Part shown: positions 1 to 5,689 of the stretch, piece by piece
Position numbering within the stretch: position 1 is the stretch's first letter
How the letters are laid out: every line of letters begins with the position of its first letter
Origin: an uncultured Clostridia bacterium
GTDB taxonomy: Bacteria > Bacillota > Clostridia > Christensenellales > Borkfalkiaceae
Reading direction: 5' to 3'
Assembly (NCBI GenBank): GCA_945835865.1
Contig: CAMAJQ010000035.1
Coordinates: forward strand, 1 to 7,005
DNA: 7,005 bases
Notes under the pieces: model-generated
Database searches by the model: none
What the model was told of the DNA's origin: nothing
What the model saw: only the letters and a program-made list of their open reading frames with translations
Program-made: the position numbers and the translations under genes

Positions 1-183
1 GCCCGCTTCGGTCAGGCGTCTGGCGCGGACGTATTCTCCGACGGAAAGTCCCGTCATCGCTAAAAAGACGCGCATGACGGTAAATTTGTTGGCGTAAACT
101 TTTTTCGCGAGTTCGTCGTAATCGATCTCGCCCCTCAGGCGGTCTTCGAGATATCCGACCGTTCCGGTAAAAATCTGATTCAT
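1..183 (-). CDS. AraC-family regulator, N-terminal HTH (partial)
   Basis: First 61 codons of a gene that runs off the left edge of the window. The peptide begins MNQIFTGTVGYLEDRL and continues through a first helix-turn-helix (DYDELAKKVYANKFTVMRVF, about residues 24-43) and the linker GLSVGEYVRARRLTEAG. This is the usual layout of AraC/XylS proteins whose DNA-binding domain is at the N-terminus, such as Rob-like proteins; in many of these an effector-binding (GyrI-like) domain follows, but here that part is not visible. The ATG at 183-181 has no Shine-Dalgarno sequence; a TATAAT element ends six bases before it, which points to a leaderless mRNA. It lies 69 bases downstream of the PocR-type regulator in the same direction, but its own -10 element suggests separate transcription. 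The family call is firm; the target and effector are unknown. Confidence 0.82.
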   Translation of the reverse strand, partial: MNQIFTGTVGYLEDRLRGEIDYDELAKKVYANKFTVMRVFLAMTGLSVGEYVRARRLTEAG

Positions 184-198
184 GTTTCCATTATACCA
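184..198 (-). promoter_or_regulatory. Extended -10 promoter abutting the ATG (leaderless)
   Basis: Read on the minus strand, TGG-TATAAT-GGAAAC-ATG. The hexamer occupies 195-190, with the extended-10 TG at 198-197. Six bases separate it from the ATG, so the normal start point falls on the A of the start codon. No good -35 is seen 16-18 bases upstream; instead a GGAAAA/TTTTCC dyad (204-217) covers that region and might be an operator. The arrangement closely matches the promoter at 1144-1178. Confidence 0.68.
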
Positions 199-252
199 CA
201 GCGGGAAAATTTTTTCCTGTCTTTTTTTGCCGGAATGATCCTCCCGACGCCG

Positions 253-1143
253 TCAACGCCCCTTTTCTTCCCCGTCCCCCTCTTCCGACCCCCGGGCGTG
301 TCCGCGCTCCCGCAGATACCGTTTTCTGTATTGGAGAGGAGAGATCCCGAAACTTTTTCTGAATACGCGGATAAAGTAATTGTAATCGTAATATCCCGTT
401 TCGGAGGCAACCTCCGTTACGGAAACGTCCGTCGACTCCAACAGTTCCCTCGCCTTCTGCATTCTCAACCCGGTCACGTAGCCGTTGACCGTCACGCCCG
501 TCGATTCCTTGACGATTTTATACAGGGTTTTCTCGGACAGAAAAAAACGCTTGCAGAGTTCGTCGACGGAGAAATTTTCCGTAAAATTTTCCTGCAGAAA
601 AGAAACGATTTTCGACGAAAGAACGGAAGAGTCCAACTTGAGAACGTTGGAAACGAGAACGTTTTTTACACAAGCCTCTAAAATATTCACGTAGGCGGTC
701 AGTTGTCTGCGGTTGACCGTCGTCAGCCGGCCGTACATGCCGAGAAACTTCTCCGCGTCCAGACCGTTTTCCGCGCAGAACGCCTCCACCTTCTCCTGCC
801 CGGACACCTCGCCTTCGGCATCCCGTACTCCGCCGAAAATCACGTAGCCGAGCAGAATCCCCTGAAACCGTATGGGATAAATGGTCTCTAAAAGCCCCGC
901 GTGGCAGGTATAGGTGACCCCTTTCCGGAGAGAAGCGCACTTGTCTGCGTATTCCCTGTCCGATTTCATGCAGGCTTCGTGAAGAACGCCGTACCGACGG
1001 AGTTCCTTGCAATAGTCCGGCATCCTGCCGCAGGAGGAAAGTTCACGGAAATCACAGTCGAAGACGCTGACGCTCGCGTTCGTGACGGTATAAAAATCGG
1101 CGAGCACGTTCAACAATTCGTTTTTATCGTAATCGAGTTTCAT
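253..1143 (-). CDS. AraC-family regulator with PocR sensory domain
   Basis: A 296-residue cytoplasmic transcription factor. Residues about 5-165 match the PocR ligand-binding domain: a cysteine pattern (C58, C69, C80), the YTCHAGLLETIYPI segment (78-91) and the LGYVIFGG strand (98-105). Residues about 173-277 are the AraC double helix-turn-helix: FSVDELCKRFFLSEKTLYKI (191-210) and TEVASETGYYDYNYFIRVF (243-261), ending FGISPLQYRKRYL. The tail (281-296) is charged and looks disordered. PocR domains are thought to sense small molecules; the founder regulates propanediol use and cobalamin synthesis, but the ligand here cannot be read from the sequence. The gene diverges from the cupin-hydrolase operon, with 172 bases between the start codons, making it the best candidate for that operon's activator. 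There is no Shine-Dalgarno sequence before the ATG; the promoter places the mRNA start on the ATG itself. Family assignment is strong, target inferred. Confidence 0.9.
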   Translation of the reverse strand: MKLDYDKNELLNVLADFYTVTNASVSVFDCDFRELSSCGRMPDYCKELRRYGVLHEACMKSDREYADKCASLRKGVTYTCHAGLLETIYPIRFQGILLGYVIFGGVRDAEGEVSGQEKVEAFCAENGLDAEKFLGMYGRLTTVNRRQLTAYVNILEACVKNVLVSNVLKLDSSVLSSKIVSFLQENFTENFSVDELCKRFFLSEKTLYKIVKESTGVTVNGYVTGLRMQKARELLESTDVSVTEVASETGYYDYNYFIRVFRKSFGISPLQYRKRYLRERGHARGSEEGDGEEKGR

Positions 1144-1149
1144 GTTTTC

Positions 1150-1178
1150 ATTTTACCACGGGAAGACCGTTTTGTCAA
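1150..1178 (-). promoter_or_regulatory. Consensus sigma-A promoter of the PocR-AraC gene, leaderless
   Basis: On the minus strand a perfect -35 TTGACA (1178-1173), a 17-base spacer carrying an extended-10 TGG at its end, and -10 TAAAAT (1155-1150). GAAAAC follows and then the ATG at 1143. Six bases between the -10 and the ATG put the predicted start point on the start codon. This is the best promoter in the window, and no ribosome binding site lies between it and the gene. Confidence 0.78.
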
Positions 1179-1257
1179 CCGACGTAGACGAAAAAGATCT
1201 CCTTACAAAAAAATGCTATTTCTCTCCCGTGTTTTTCTATACCCGAAGAGAAAACCG

Positions 1258-1266
1258 TGTTATAAT
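1258..1266 (+). promoter_or_regulatory. Extended -10 promoter of the cupin-hydrolase operon
   Basis: TGT-TATAAT, an extended -10 with a perfect hexamer at 1261-1266. No recognisable -35 lies 16-18 bases upstream (the sequence there reads TATACC), as expected of a promoter that needs an activator. A leader of about 45 bases would follow, containing a short GCCG/CGGC hairpin (1278-1290) and the ribosome binding site AAAAGGA (1298-1304). The divergent PocR-AraC protein is the natural candidate activator. Confidence 0.6.
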
Positions 1267-1315
1267 TACGGTAGAAAGCCGTTTTGCGGCAAAAAAGAAA
1301 AGGACGGAAAAATAT

Positions 1316-2509
1316 ATGACGGTGCTTGGCAAAGATTTATGGAAAGAAGGAGACGGAATCCTGAGGCTGAAACCCGCCTGGGTCCCGAGAAGTTTCTGTC
1401 GCCCCGGCAGAAGGATCAAACTCCATCCGGACGATTATTACGTTCTCGGACTTGAAAGAGGGGGGATCGACGAACGGTGGTTTTCCTCGACGACGCCGGC
1501 GGAAAACGGCCCCGGAACGCCGCCGGACGAGGGACTTTCCTACGCGGTTTCGGCAGACGGAAGAAACGCCGTGCTCCTGAAAGACGCCGTCGCGGAACTC
1601 AAGGAAAAGATCGTCGGGGAAAACATCTGGAAAAAATACGGAAAATGGCCGATGTTTTCTAAATTTTTCGATAACGCCGGACCCCTGCCCCATCACGTGC
1701 ATCACAGGGAGCAACACGCGAAGAGAGTGGGGGCGGCAGGAAAGCCCGAGATGTATTTCTTCCCCTCGCAGATGAACCCGAACGGAGGAGAATTCCCCTA
1801 CACTTTTTTCGGGCTGAATCCGCAATGCACGAAAGAGGAGATCAGAAGTTGCCTCGAAAACTTCACGAAAGGGGACAATCGCCTTCTCGAAGCGTCGCAG
1901 GCGTATAAGATCGAGTTGGATACCGGCTGGGACGTTCCCCCCGGGGTGCTCCACGCACCGGCAAGCCTCTGCACTTACGAGCCGCAGTTTGCTTCCGACG
2001 TCTACGCCATGTATCAGTCGGTACTGCCCGGCGGCCACTGCGTTCCCGTCGATCTGCTGTGGAAAAACTGCCCGCCCGAAGAAAGAGGAAATTTCGATTA
2101 TCTGATCGACGTCATCGATTGGGAAAAGAACGTCGATCCCGATTTCAAAGCGCACCGTTTCATGCGACCGATCGTCTGCGGAGAGGACGAACGGTACCGC
2201 GAGGAGTGGATCTGCTACAAATCCCCTCTCGTCTGCGCCAAGAGGCTGACCGTCTATCCCGGACAGACGGTGACCGTCAGAGACTCCGCTGCGTACGGTT
2301 TCATCCTGATCCAAGGAAGGGGGCGCTGCGGCAACTGGGAGATCGAAACCCCGACGCTCATCCGCTACGGCGAACTTACGAACGACGAATTTTTCGTGAC
2401 GGAAGAGGCGGCGGGAAGAGGTGTCGTCGTCACGAATACGAGTAAGACGGAAAACATCGTTATGCTCAAACACTTTGCGGAAAACCCGGACCTTCCGCCG
2501 TTAGCGTAA
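1316..2509 (+). CDS. Phosphomannose-isomerase-like double-cupin protein
   Basis: A 397-residue cytoplasmic protein of the cupin superfamily. The central part (about 120-215) resembles the active site of type I mannose-6-phosphate isomerases: PHHVHHREQHAKRVGAAGKPEMYFF carries histidines 126, 127, 129 and 130 and E145, and VPPGVLHAP brings H213. Together these are the usual His/His/Glu/His metal ligands. Residues about 300-385 form a second beta-rich segment (LTVYPGQTVTVRDSAAYGFILIQGRG) that looks like another cupin barrel. An aldose-ketose isomerase acting on a sugar or sugar phosphate is plausible, but the protein is not a standard ManA and its substrate is unknown. I chose the ATG at 1316, preceded by AAAAGGA, over the in-frame ATG at 1142. 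The latter would overlap the divergent regulator's start and be transcribed only from upstream of the TATAAT at 1261. The stop lies two bases before the next gene, so the two are surely co-transcribed. Confidence 0.75.
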   Translation: MTVLGKDLWKEGDGILRLKPAWVPRSFCRPGRRIKLHPDDYYVLGLERGGIDERWFSSTTPAENGPGTPPDEGLSYAVSADGRNAVLLKDAVAELKEKIVGENIWKKYGKWPMFSKFFDNAGPLPHHVHHREQHAKRVGAAGKPEMYFFPSQMNPNGGEFPYTFFGLNPQCTKEEIRSCLENFTKGDNRLLEASQAYKIELDTGWDVPPGVLHAPASLCTYEPQFASDVYAMYQSVLPGGHCVPVDLLWKNCPPEERGNFDYLIDVIDWEKNVDPDFKAHRFMRPIVCGEDERYREEWICYKSPLVCAKRLTVYPGQTVTVRDSAAYGFILIQGRGRCGNWEIETPTLIRYGELTNDEFFVTEEAAGRGVVVTNTSKTENIVMLKHFAENPDLPPLA

Positions 2510-2511
2510 AG

Positions 2512-4530
2512 ATGGAAAAATGGTATCAGGGAATCTACAGACGGCAACTCGTCGATATGCACGTCAACGACGACGATCCTCTCTATCTGTCCGGATTCCG
2601 CGCGGAAGACTATTTCCGCGCCTTGAAAAAAGCAGAGATCCGCAGCCCCATGATCTATCTGCAATCGCACACGGGGCTTTGCAATTATCCCACGAAGGTC
2701 GCGAAGACGCACGCCGCAATGACGGGAACGAACAACGGCGTCCGACGGTTGATCTCCCTGTGTCTGGAAGACGGCATGAAAGTCGTGGGGTATTACAGCC
2801 TGATCTTCAACAACTTCGCCGCGGACACCCACCCCGATTGGGAGATGAAGGACGCGGACGGCAAGACCTGGCGGGATCACGGGGAAAGGTATGGGCTGTG
2901 TTGCCCCAACAACGGAGAATACCGCCTTTTCCTGACAGAGAACCTCAGGGAACTCGCCGGATATTTTCCCAGGACCCACGGGATGTTCTACGATATGCCC
3001 TATTGGGAAATTACCTGTCACTGCGACGCCTGCCGCAAACGCTTCCGGGAAGAAACCGGTCGGGAATTGCCGGAAAAAGAGGATTGGCAGGATCCCGCCT
3101 GGCTGCTCTTCGTCCGCAAAAGACAGGACTGGATGGGGGAATTTGCCCGTTTCGTCCGCCGGCTCTCCCTCACGCTCATGCCGGAATCTACCGTGGAACT
3201 GAACTTTTCCGCGGCGATCGGCTGCGAATGGCTCGGAGGATCGACCGAGGATATCAACGCCGCCTGCGAATTTACGGGGGGAGACCTCTACGGAGATCTC
3301 TATAACCATTCCTTCTCGGCGAAATATTATTACGGCGTCACGCGCAATCAACCCTTTGAATACATGACCTGCCGATGCAACGCCAGCCTGAGGGAACACA
3401 CCGTTACCAAGCCGCAGGAAGTGCTGGACAGAGAAATCCTCCTGACCTGCGCGCATCACGGGGCAAGCATGATCATCGACGCAATCAACCCCGACGGCAC
3501 CCTCGACGAGAGGGTCTACGAAAAAATGGGAAACGCCTTCCGCAAACAGATCCCTTACGAAAAATACATGGATCGGGGAACCCTGTACGCGGACGTCGCC
3601 GTGTACTTCGACAGCAGGACGCAGTTCAGAGACCGGGAATGCGCCACGTTTAATAAACTCTGCGCAATCAACGCCCACAGGACGCTCGTCGAAAACCATA
3701 TTCCCGTAGCGATCGTGGCGAACGGAAATATGGACCGCCTGCAGGATTACCGGATGATCGTAGCGCCCTGCTTACAGGATTTCGAGAACGACGAACCCAT
3801 GAAATTCATCGAATACGTCGAGAACGGCGGGGTGCTTTATCTTTCCGGAAAATCCGATAAACGACTTATAGAAAAGTTTTTCGGCGCAGAATTTATAGGC
3901 TACACCAACGGGGCGAGCGAAACGGAAAACCGTTTCCGCGGAAAACGGGTGCAGGCGTACGTACGCCCGACGGACGATTACGTTCCGCTGATGGCGGAGT
4001 TCAACGACAAATATCCCCTGCCCTTTACCTATAAACTGCCCCTCTTCCGCAAGGGAAAAGGGAACGTCAAAGCGCGCGTCACCCTGCCGTATACCGTTCC
4101 GGACGACAGAAGGAAATACGCGTCCATTCACTCCAATCCTCCCGGGATCCCCACCGATTTCCCCGCCGTAACGGAAATTTCTTACGGAAAAGGAAAAGTC
4201 GTCTGGACGACCGCCCTTCTCGAAGAAGACGAACGGAAAAACTACAAGGATATCTTCGCGAACGTCGTCAGGCGTTTCGTGACCCCGAAATACGATATCT
4301 CCGCAAGCCGACGCGTCGAATGCGTGATCTTTGAAGAAACGGAACGGGTTTTCCTTTCCTTCGTCGATCTCGACGGATCCGACGAGTGCGTCAGGAGAGT
4401 TTTCTCCGTAAAATTTCCCCGCCCGTACAAATCGGTGAAAAATCTCACGACGGGCGCGGTTTCGTACGGGCCTTCCGACGCGTATTCCGACGAGTTCACG
4501 GAATTCTGCATGCTTGAGGCGATTTTCTGA
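2512..4530 (+). CDS. Putative glycoside hydrolase, GHL6-type TIM barrel with beta-galactosidase trimerisation domain
   Basis: A 672-residue protein without signal peptide, so probably cytoplasmic. Residues about 5-345 match the GHL6 (hypothetical glycosyl hydrolase 6) barrel: RRQLVDMHVNDDD near the start, SHTGLCNYPTKV (52-63), HPDWEMKDADGKTW, YGLCCPNNGEYR, then GMFYDMPYWE (D161) followed by a C-x-C-x2-C cluster (C169, C171, C174). Later come GGDLYGD (256-262) and MIIDAINPDG (320-329). Residues about 358-460 match the class-42 beta-galactosidase trimerisation fold (HRTLVENHIPVAIV, YRMIVAPCLQDF, EYVENGGVLYLSG), and a small beta domain ends the chain. The family relationship implies cleavage of a glycosidic bond. 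Alpha-L-fucosidases of family GH151 are, as I recall, built similarly, so fucosidase is one option, but the substrate and catalytic residues cannot be assigned here. It starts two bases after the cupin stop with only a weak ribosome binding site, suggesting translational coupling. Confidence 0.8.
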   Translation: MEKWYQGIYRRQLVDMHVNDDDPLYLSGFRAEDYFRALKKAEIRSPMIYLQSHTGLCNYPTKVAKTHAAMTGTNNGVRRLISLCLEDGMKVVGYYSLIFNNFAADTHPDWEMKDADGKTWRDHGERYGLCCPNNGEYRLFLTENLRELAGYFPRTHGMFYDMPYWEITCHCDACRKRFREETGRELPEKEDWQDPAWLLFVRKRQDWMGEFARFVRRLSLTLMPESTVELNFSAAIGCEWLGGSTEDINAACEFTGGDLYGDLYNHSFSAKYYYGVTRNQPFEYMTCRCNASLREHTVTKPQEVLDREILLTCAHHGASMIIDAINPDGTLDERVYEKMGNAFRKQIPYEKYMDRGTLYADVAVYFDSRTQFRDRECATFNKLCAINAHRTLVENHIPVAIVANGNMDRLQDYRMIVAPCLQDFENDEPMKFIEYVENGGVLYLSGKSDKRLIEKFFGAEFIGYTNGASETENRFRGKRVQAYVRPTDDYVPLMAEFNDKYPLPFTYKLPLFRKGKGNVKARVTLPYTVPDDRRKYASIHSNPPGIPTDFPAVTEISYGKGKVVWTTALLEEDERKNYKDIFANVVRRFVTPKYDISASRRVECVIFEETERVFLSFVDLDGSDECVRRVFSVKFPRPYKSVKNLTTGAVSYGPSDAYSDEFTEFCMLEAIF

Positions 4531-4578
4531 ACTTCCCCGCTTCCCCTTGAGAAATCGGACGAAAGTCTGCGCGTAAAC

Positions 4579-4600
4579 AAAAAAACGTCCGTTTACGGAC
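4579..4600 (-). terminator. Intrinsic terminator of the cupin-type AraC gene
   Basis: On the minus strand GTCCGT-AA-ACGGAC (4600-4587; effectively a GTCCG stem with a TAAA loop) is followed by CG and then seven T residues (4585-4579). It begins 16 bases after the TAG stop of the AraC gene. The stem is short but the position and T-tract are those of a factor-independent terminator. Confidence 0.7.
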
Positions 4601-4615
4601 TTAAAGCCCATTATT

Positions 4616-5506
4616 CTAAGGCAGAGGGAGAGGTCGTCCGACCTCTCCTTCTCTTTCCCGTAAAAGACCGCTGCGACGCTGAAAGGTTTTCGGCGTCACG
4701 AGAAACCGCTTTTTGAAAACGGCAATAAAATGGGAAGCGTCCCCGAATCCGCAGAGAAAAGCGGTATCCTCGACGGTCTTCCCCTCCGTCAGCAGCCGCT
4801 TGGCGTACGCCATTTTCCGCGAGACGAGATATTCCTTCGGCCCGATACGGAGATTGCGCCTGAATATCCTGTCGAGAGAACTGCGGCTGACGAAAAAGTG
4901 CGAACAGATCTCCTCCACGCCCGAAATCTCGCAGAAACGCTCGTTGCAATAATCCAGGATCGGACGGAAGTCGTCGGGATAATTTTCCGCCCTCTCTTTT
5001 CCCGTATTTTTACGAAGAAGGACGAACATCTCCGTAAGGCACGCCAACGCTTCCGTCGCATACCCGCCGTCCCCGCCGAAGCGGGCGAGATCTTTCGCGC
5101 ACGCGAGATATCTTTCCTCGTCCTCTCCGCGCAGATGAACGACGGGGAAAAAATCCTCCCGCCCGGAAAGGACGGAGGGCAATCCGCTTCCCGGAATATC
5201 CACCCATCCGCACAGATGCCTGTGCACGCAGGGAGAATTGTAAACGCACAGGTGGAGTTCGTGCCGTCGGGAAAGCACGACGTCCCCCTTCTGCAGCGGG
5301 TACACCCGATCGCCCACCAGAAAGGATACGTCCCCCGAAAGGTGAAAGTACAATTCGAGCGAATCGTGTATATGCGGCAGTTGGGAGGGAAATTTTCCGT
5401 CGGTAAAATCACATTCGCAATCGGACATGGAATAACCCCACCCCGTCGTGTTTTCGACCGTGCCCGTCGGCACCGGCTCCCCGTAAGGCATCACCCGTTC
5501 TTCCAT
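4616..5506 (-). CDS. AraC-family regulator with N-terminal cupin sensor
   Basis: A 296-residue AraC-type transcription factor. Residues about 28-105 form the cupin-like AraC ligand domain: LPHIHDSLELYFHLSGDVSF (H46, H48, E51) and YPLQKGDVVLSRRHELH (69-85), typical of regulators that sense sugars or other small polar molecules. Residues about 180-280 hold the double helix-turn-helix (VEEICSHFFVSRSSLDRIF, 197-215; VEDTAFLCGFGDASHFIAVF, 245-264), closing with VTPKTFQRR. The start is taken at the ATG 5506-5504, six bases after AAAGGAG, rather than the in-frame TTG two codons upstream, which sits directly against that site. The last 15 residues (REREGEVGRPLPLP region) are an unusual tail encoded largely by the hairpin that serves as terminator for the opposite strand. 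It converges on the hydrolase operon and diverges from the EamA transporter, which is its likeliest target together with itself. Confidence 0.88.
   Translation of the reverse strand: MEERVMPYGEPVPTGTVENTTGWGYSMSDCECDFTDGKFPSQLPHIHDSLELYFHLSGDVSFLVGDRVYPLQKGDVVLSRRHELHLCVYNSPCVHRHLCGWVDIPGSGLPSVLSGREDFFPVVHLRGEDEERYLACAKDLARFGGDGGYATEALACLTEMFVLLRKNTGKERAENYPDDFRPILDYCNERFCEISGVEEICSHFFVSRSSLDRIFRRNLRIGPKEYLVSRKMAYAKRLLTEGKTVEDTAFLCGFGDASHFIAVFKKRFLVTPKTFQRRSGLLREREGEVGRPLPLP
4623..4656 (+). terminator. Hairpin terminator of the cupin-hydrolase operon
   Basis: A perfect ten-base stem GGAGAGGTCG/CGACCTCTCC (4627-4636 and 4639-4648) is extended by four more pairs, one of them G-T (4623-4626 with 4649-4652). 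A pyrimidine run ending CTTTCCC follows on the plus strand. It is 92 bases past the hydrolase stop and lies inside the last codons of the convergent AraC gene. The stem is strong but the T-tract is broken by C residues, so termination efficiency is uncertain. Confidence 0.5.
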
Positions 5507-5512
5507 GGTCAA

Positions 5513-5519
5513 CTCCTTT
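5513..5519 (-). promoter_or_regulatory. Ribosome binding site of the cupin-type AraC gene
   Basis: AAAGGAG on the minus strand, then TTGACC and the ATG at 5506. The six-base spacing selects this ATG over the TTG at 5512. In contrast to the two regulators at the left end, this one is translated from a conventional leader. Confidence 0.8.
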
Positions 5520-5572
5520 GCCCGATGAAAAGGCGGAAACGCCCGTCCTTTTCCGGCTTTTTGCAGAATGAC

Positions 5573-5592
5573 GCAAAAGTAATACTTTTTGC
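5573..5592. promoter_or_regulatory. Candidate operator dyad in the divergent AraC/EamA spacer
   Basis: GCAAAAGTA, a central A, then TACTTTTTGC: a near-perfect inverted repeat broken only by one extra T. A second dyad, GAAATA-TTA-TATTTC, follows at 5595-5609 and overlaps the minus-strand -10 element. The pair lies between the two divergent start codons, where a regulator controlling both genes would bind. AraC proteins more often bind direct repeats, so another repressor is possible. Confidence 0.45.
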
Positions 5593-5599
5593 CCGAAAT

Positions 5600-5605
5600 A
5601 TTATA
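5600..5605 (-). promoter_or_regulatory. Possible -10 element of the cupin-type AraC gene
   Basis: TATAAT on the minus strand, 94 bases before the ATG. No clear -35 lies at the right distance (a TTGATA at 5615-5610 is only four bases away). It sits inside the GAAATA/TATTTC dyad. The surrounding DNA is AT-rich, so a chance match is possible. Confidence 0.35.
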
Positions 5606-5623
5606 TTTCTATCAAATTTTATC

Positions 5624-5632
5624 TGCTATAAT
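5624..5632 (+). promoter_or_regulatory. Extended -10 promoter of the EamA gene
   Basis: TGC-TATAAT with the hexamer at 5627-5632 and no convincing -35. A leader of about 50 bases separates it from the ATG at 5690. A TGCTA/TAGCA dyad (5624-5628 and 5639-5643) overlaps the element and the predicted start point and might be an operator. Confidence 0.55.
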
Positions 5633-5680
5633 AAATAGTAGCATTTTCTTCGGGTTTTGTCAATCTTCCAAAAAGCGAAA

Positions 5681-5685
5681 AGGAG
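5681..5685 (+). promoter_or_regulatory. Ribosome binding site of the EamA gene
   Basis: AGGAG preceded by A residues, four bases before the ATG at 5690. It decides the start: the in-frame TTG at 5657 has no such site and would add eleven charged residues in front of the first membrane helix. Confidence 0.8.
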
Positions 5686-5689
5686 AAAT

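Noticed and set aside
1227..1261. Two CCGTGTT direct repeats 28 bases apart upstream of the cupin gene, considered as AraC half-sites
   Set aside because: A seven-base match in a 170-base spacer is expected by chance, and the flanking bases do not agree.
1142..1315. 58-codon upstream extension of the cupin gene
   Set aside because: It would start inside the divergent regulator's start codon, lies mostly upstream of the TATAAT promoter, lacks a ribosome binding site and encodes a basic, non-cupin-like sequence.
1337..2473. Open frame (378 codons) antisense to the cupin gene
   Set aside because: Low-complexity, arginine- and phenylalanine-rich product with no motif and no ribosome binding site; a shadow of the cupin gene.
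2365..3699. Long open frame (444 codons) antisense to the hydrolase
   Set aside because: Its product has no recognisable domain and it lies wholly over well-supported coding sequence on the plus strand. Long antisense frames are expected from the codon bias of GC-rich genes.
4730..5638. Plus-strand open frame (302 codons) opposite the cupin-type AraC gene
   Set aside because: No domain, no ribosome binding site, and the minus strand carries a textbook AraC protein over nearly the same span.
5657..5689. TTG start adding eleven residues to the EamA protein
   Set aside because: No ribosome binding site precedes it, while the ATG at 5690 has AGGAG at four bases and begins directly with the first membrane helix.
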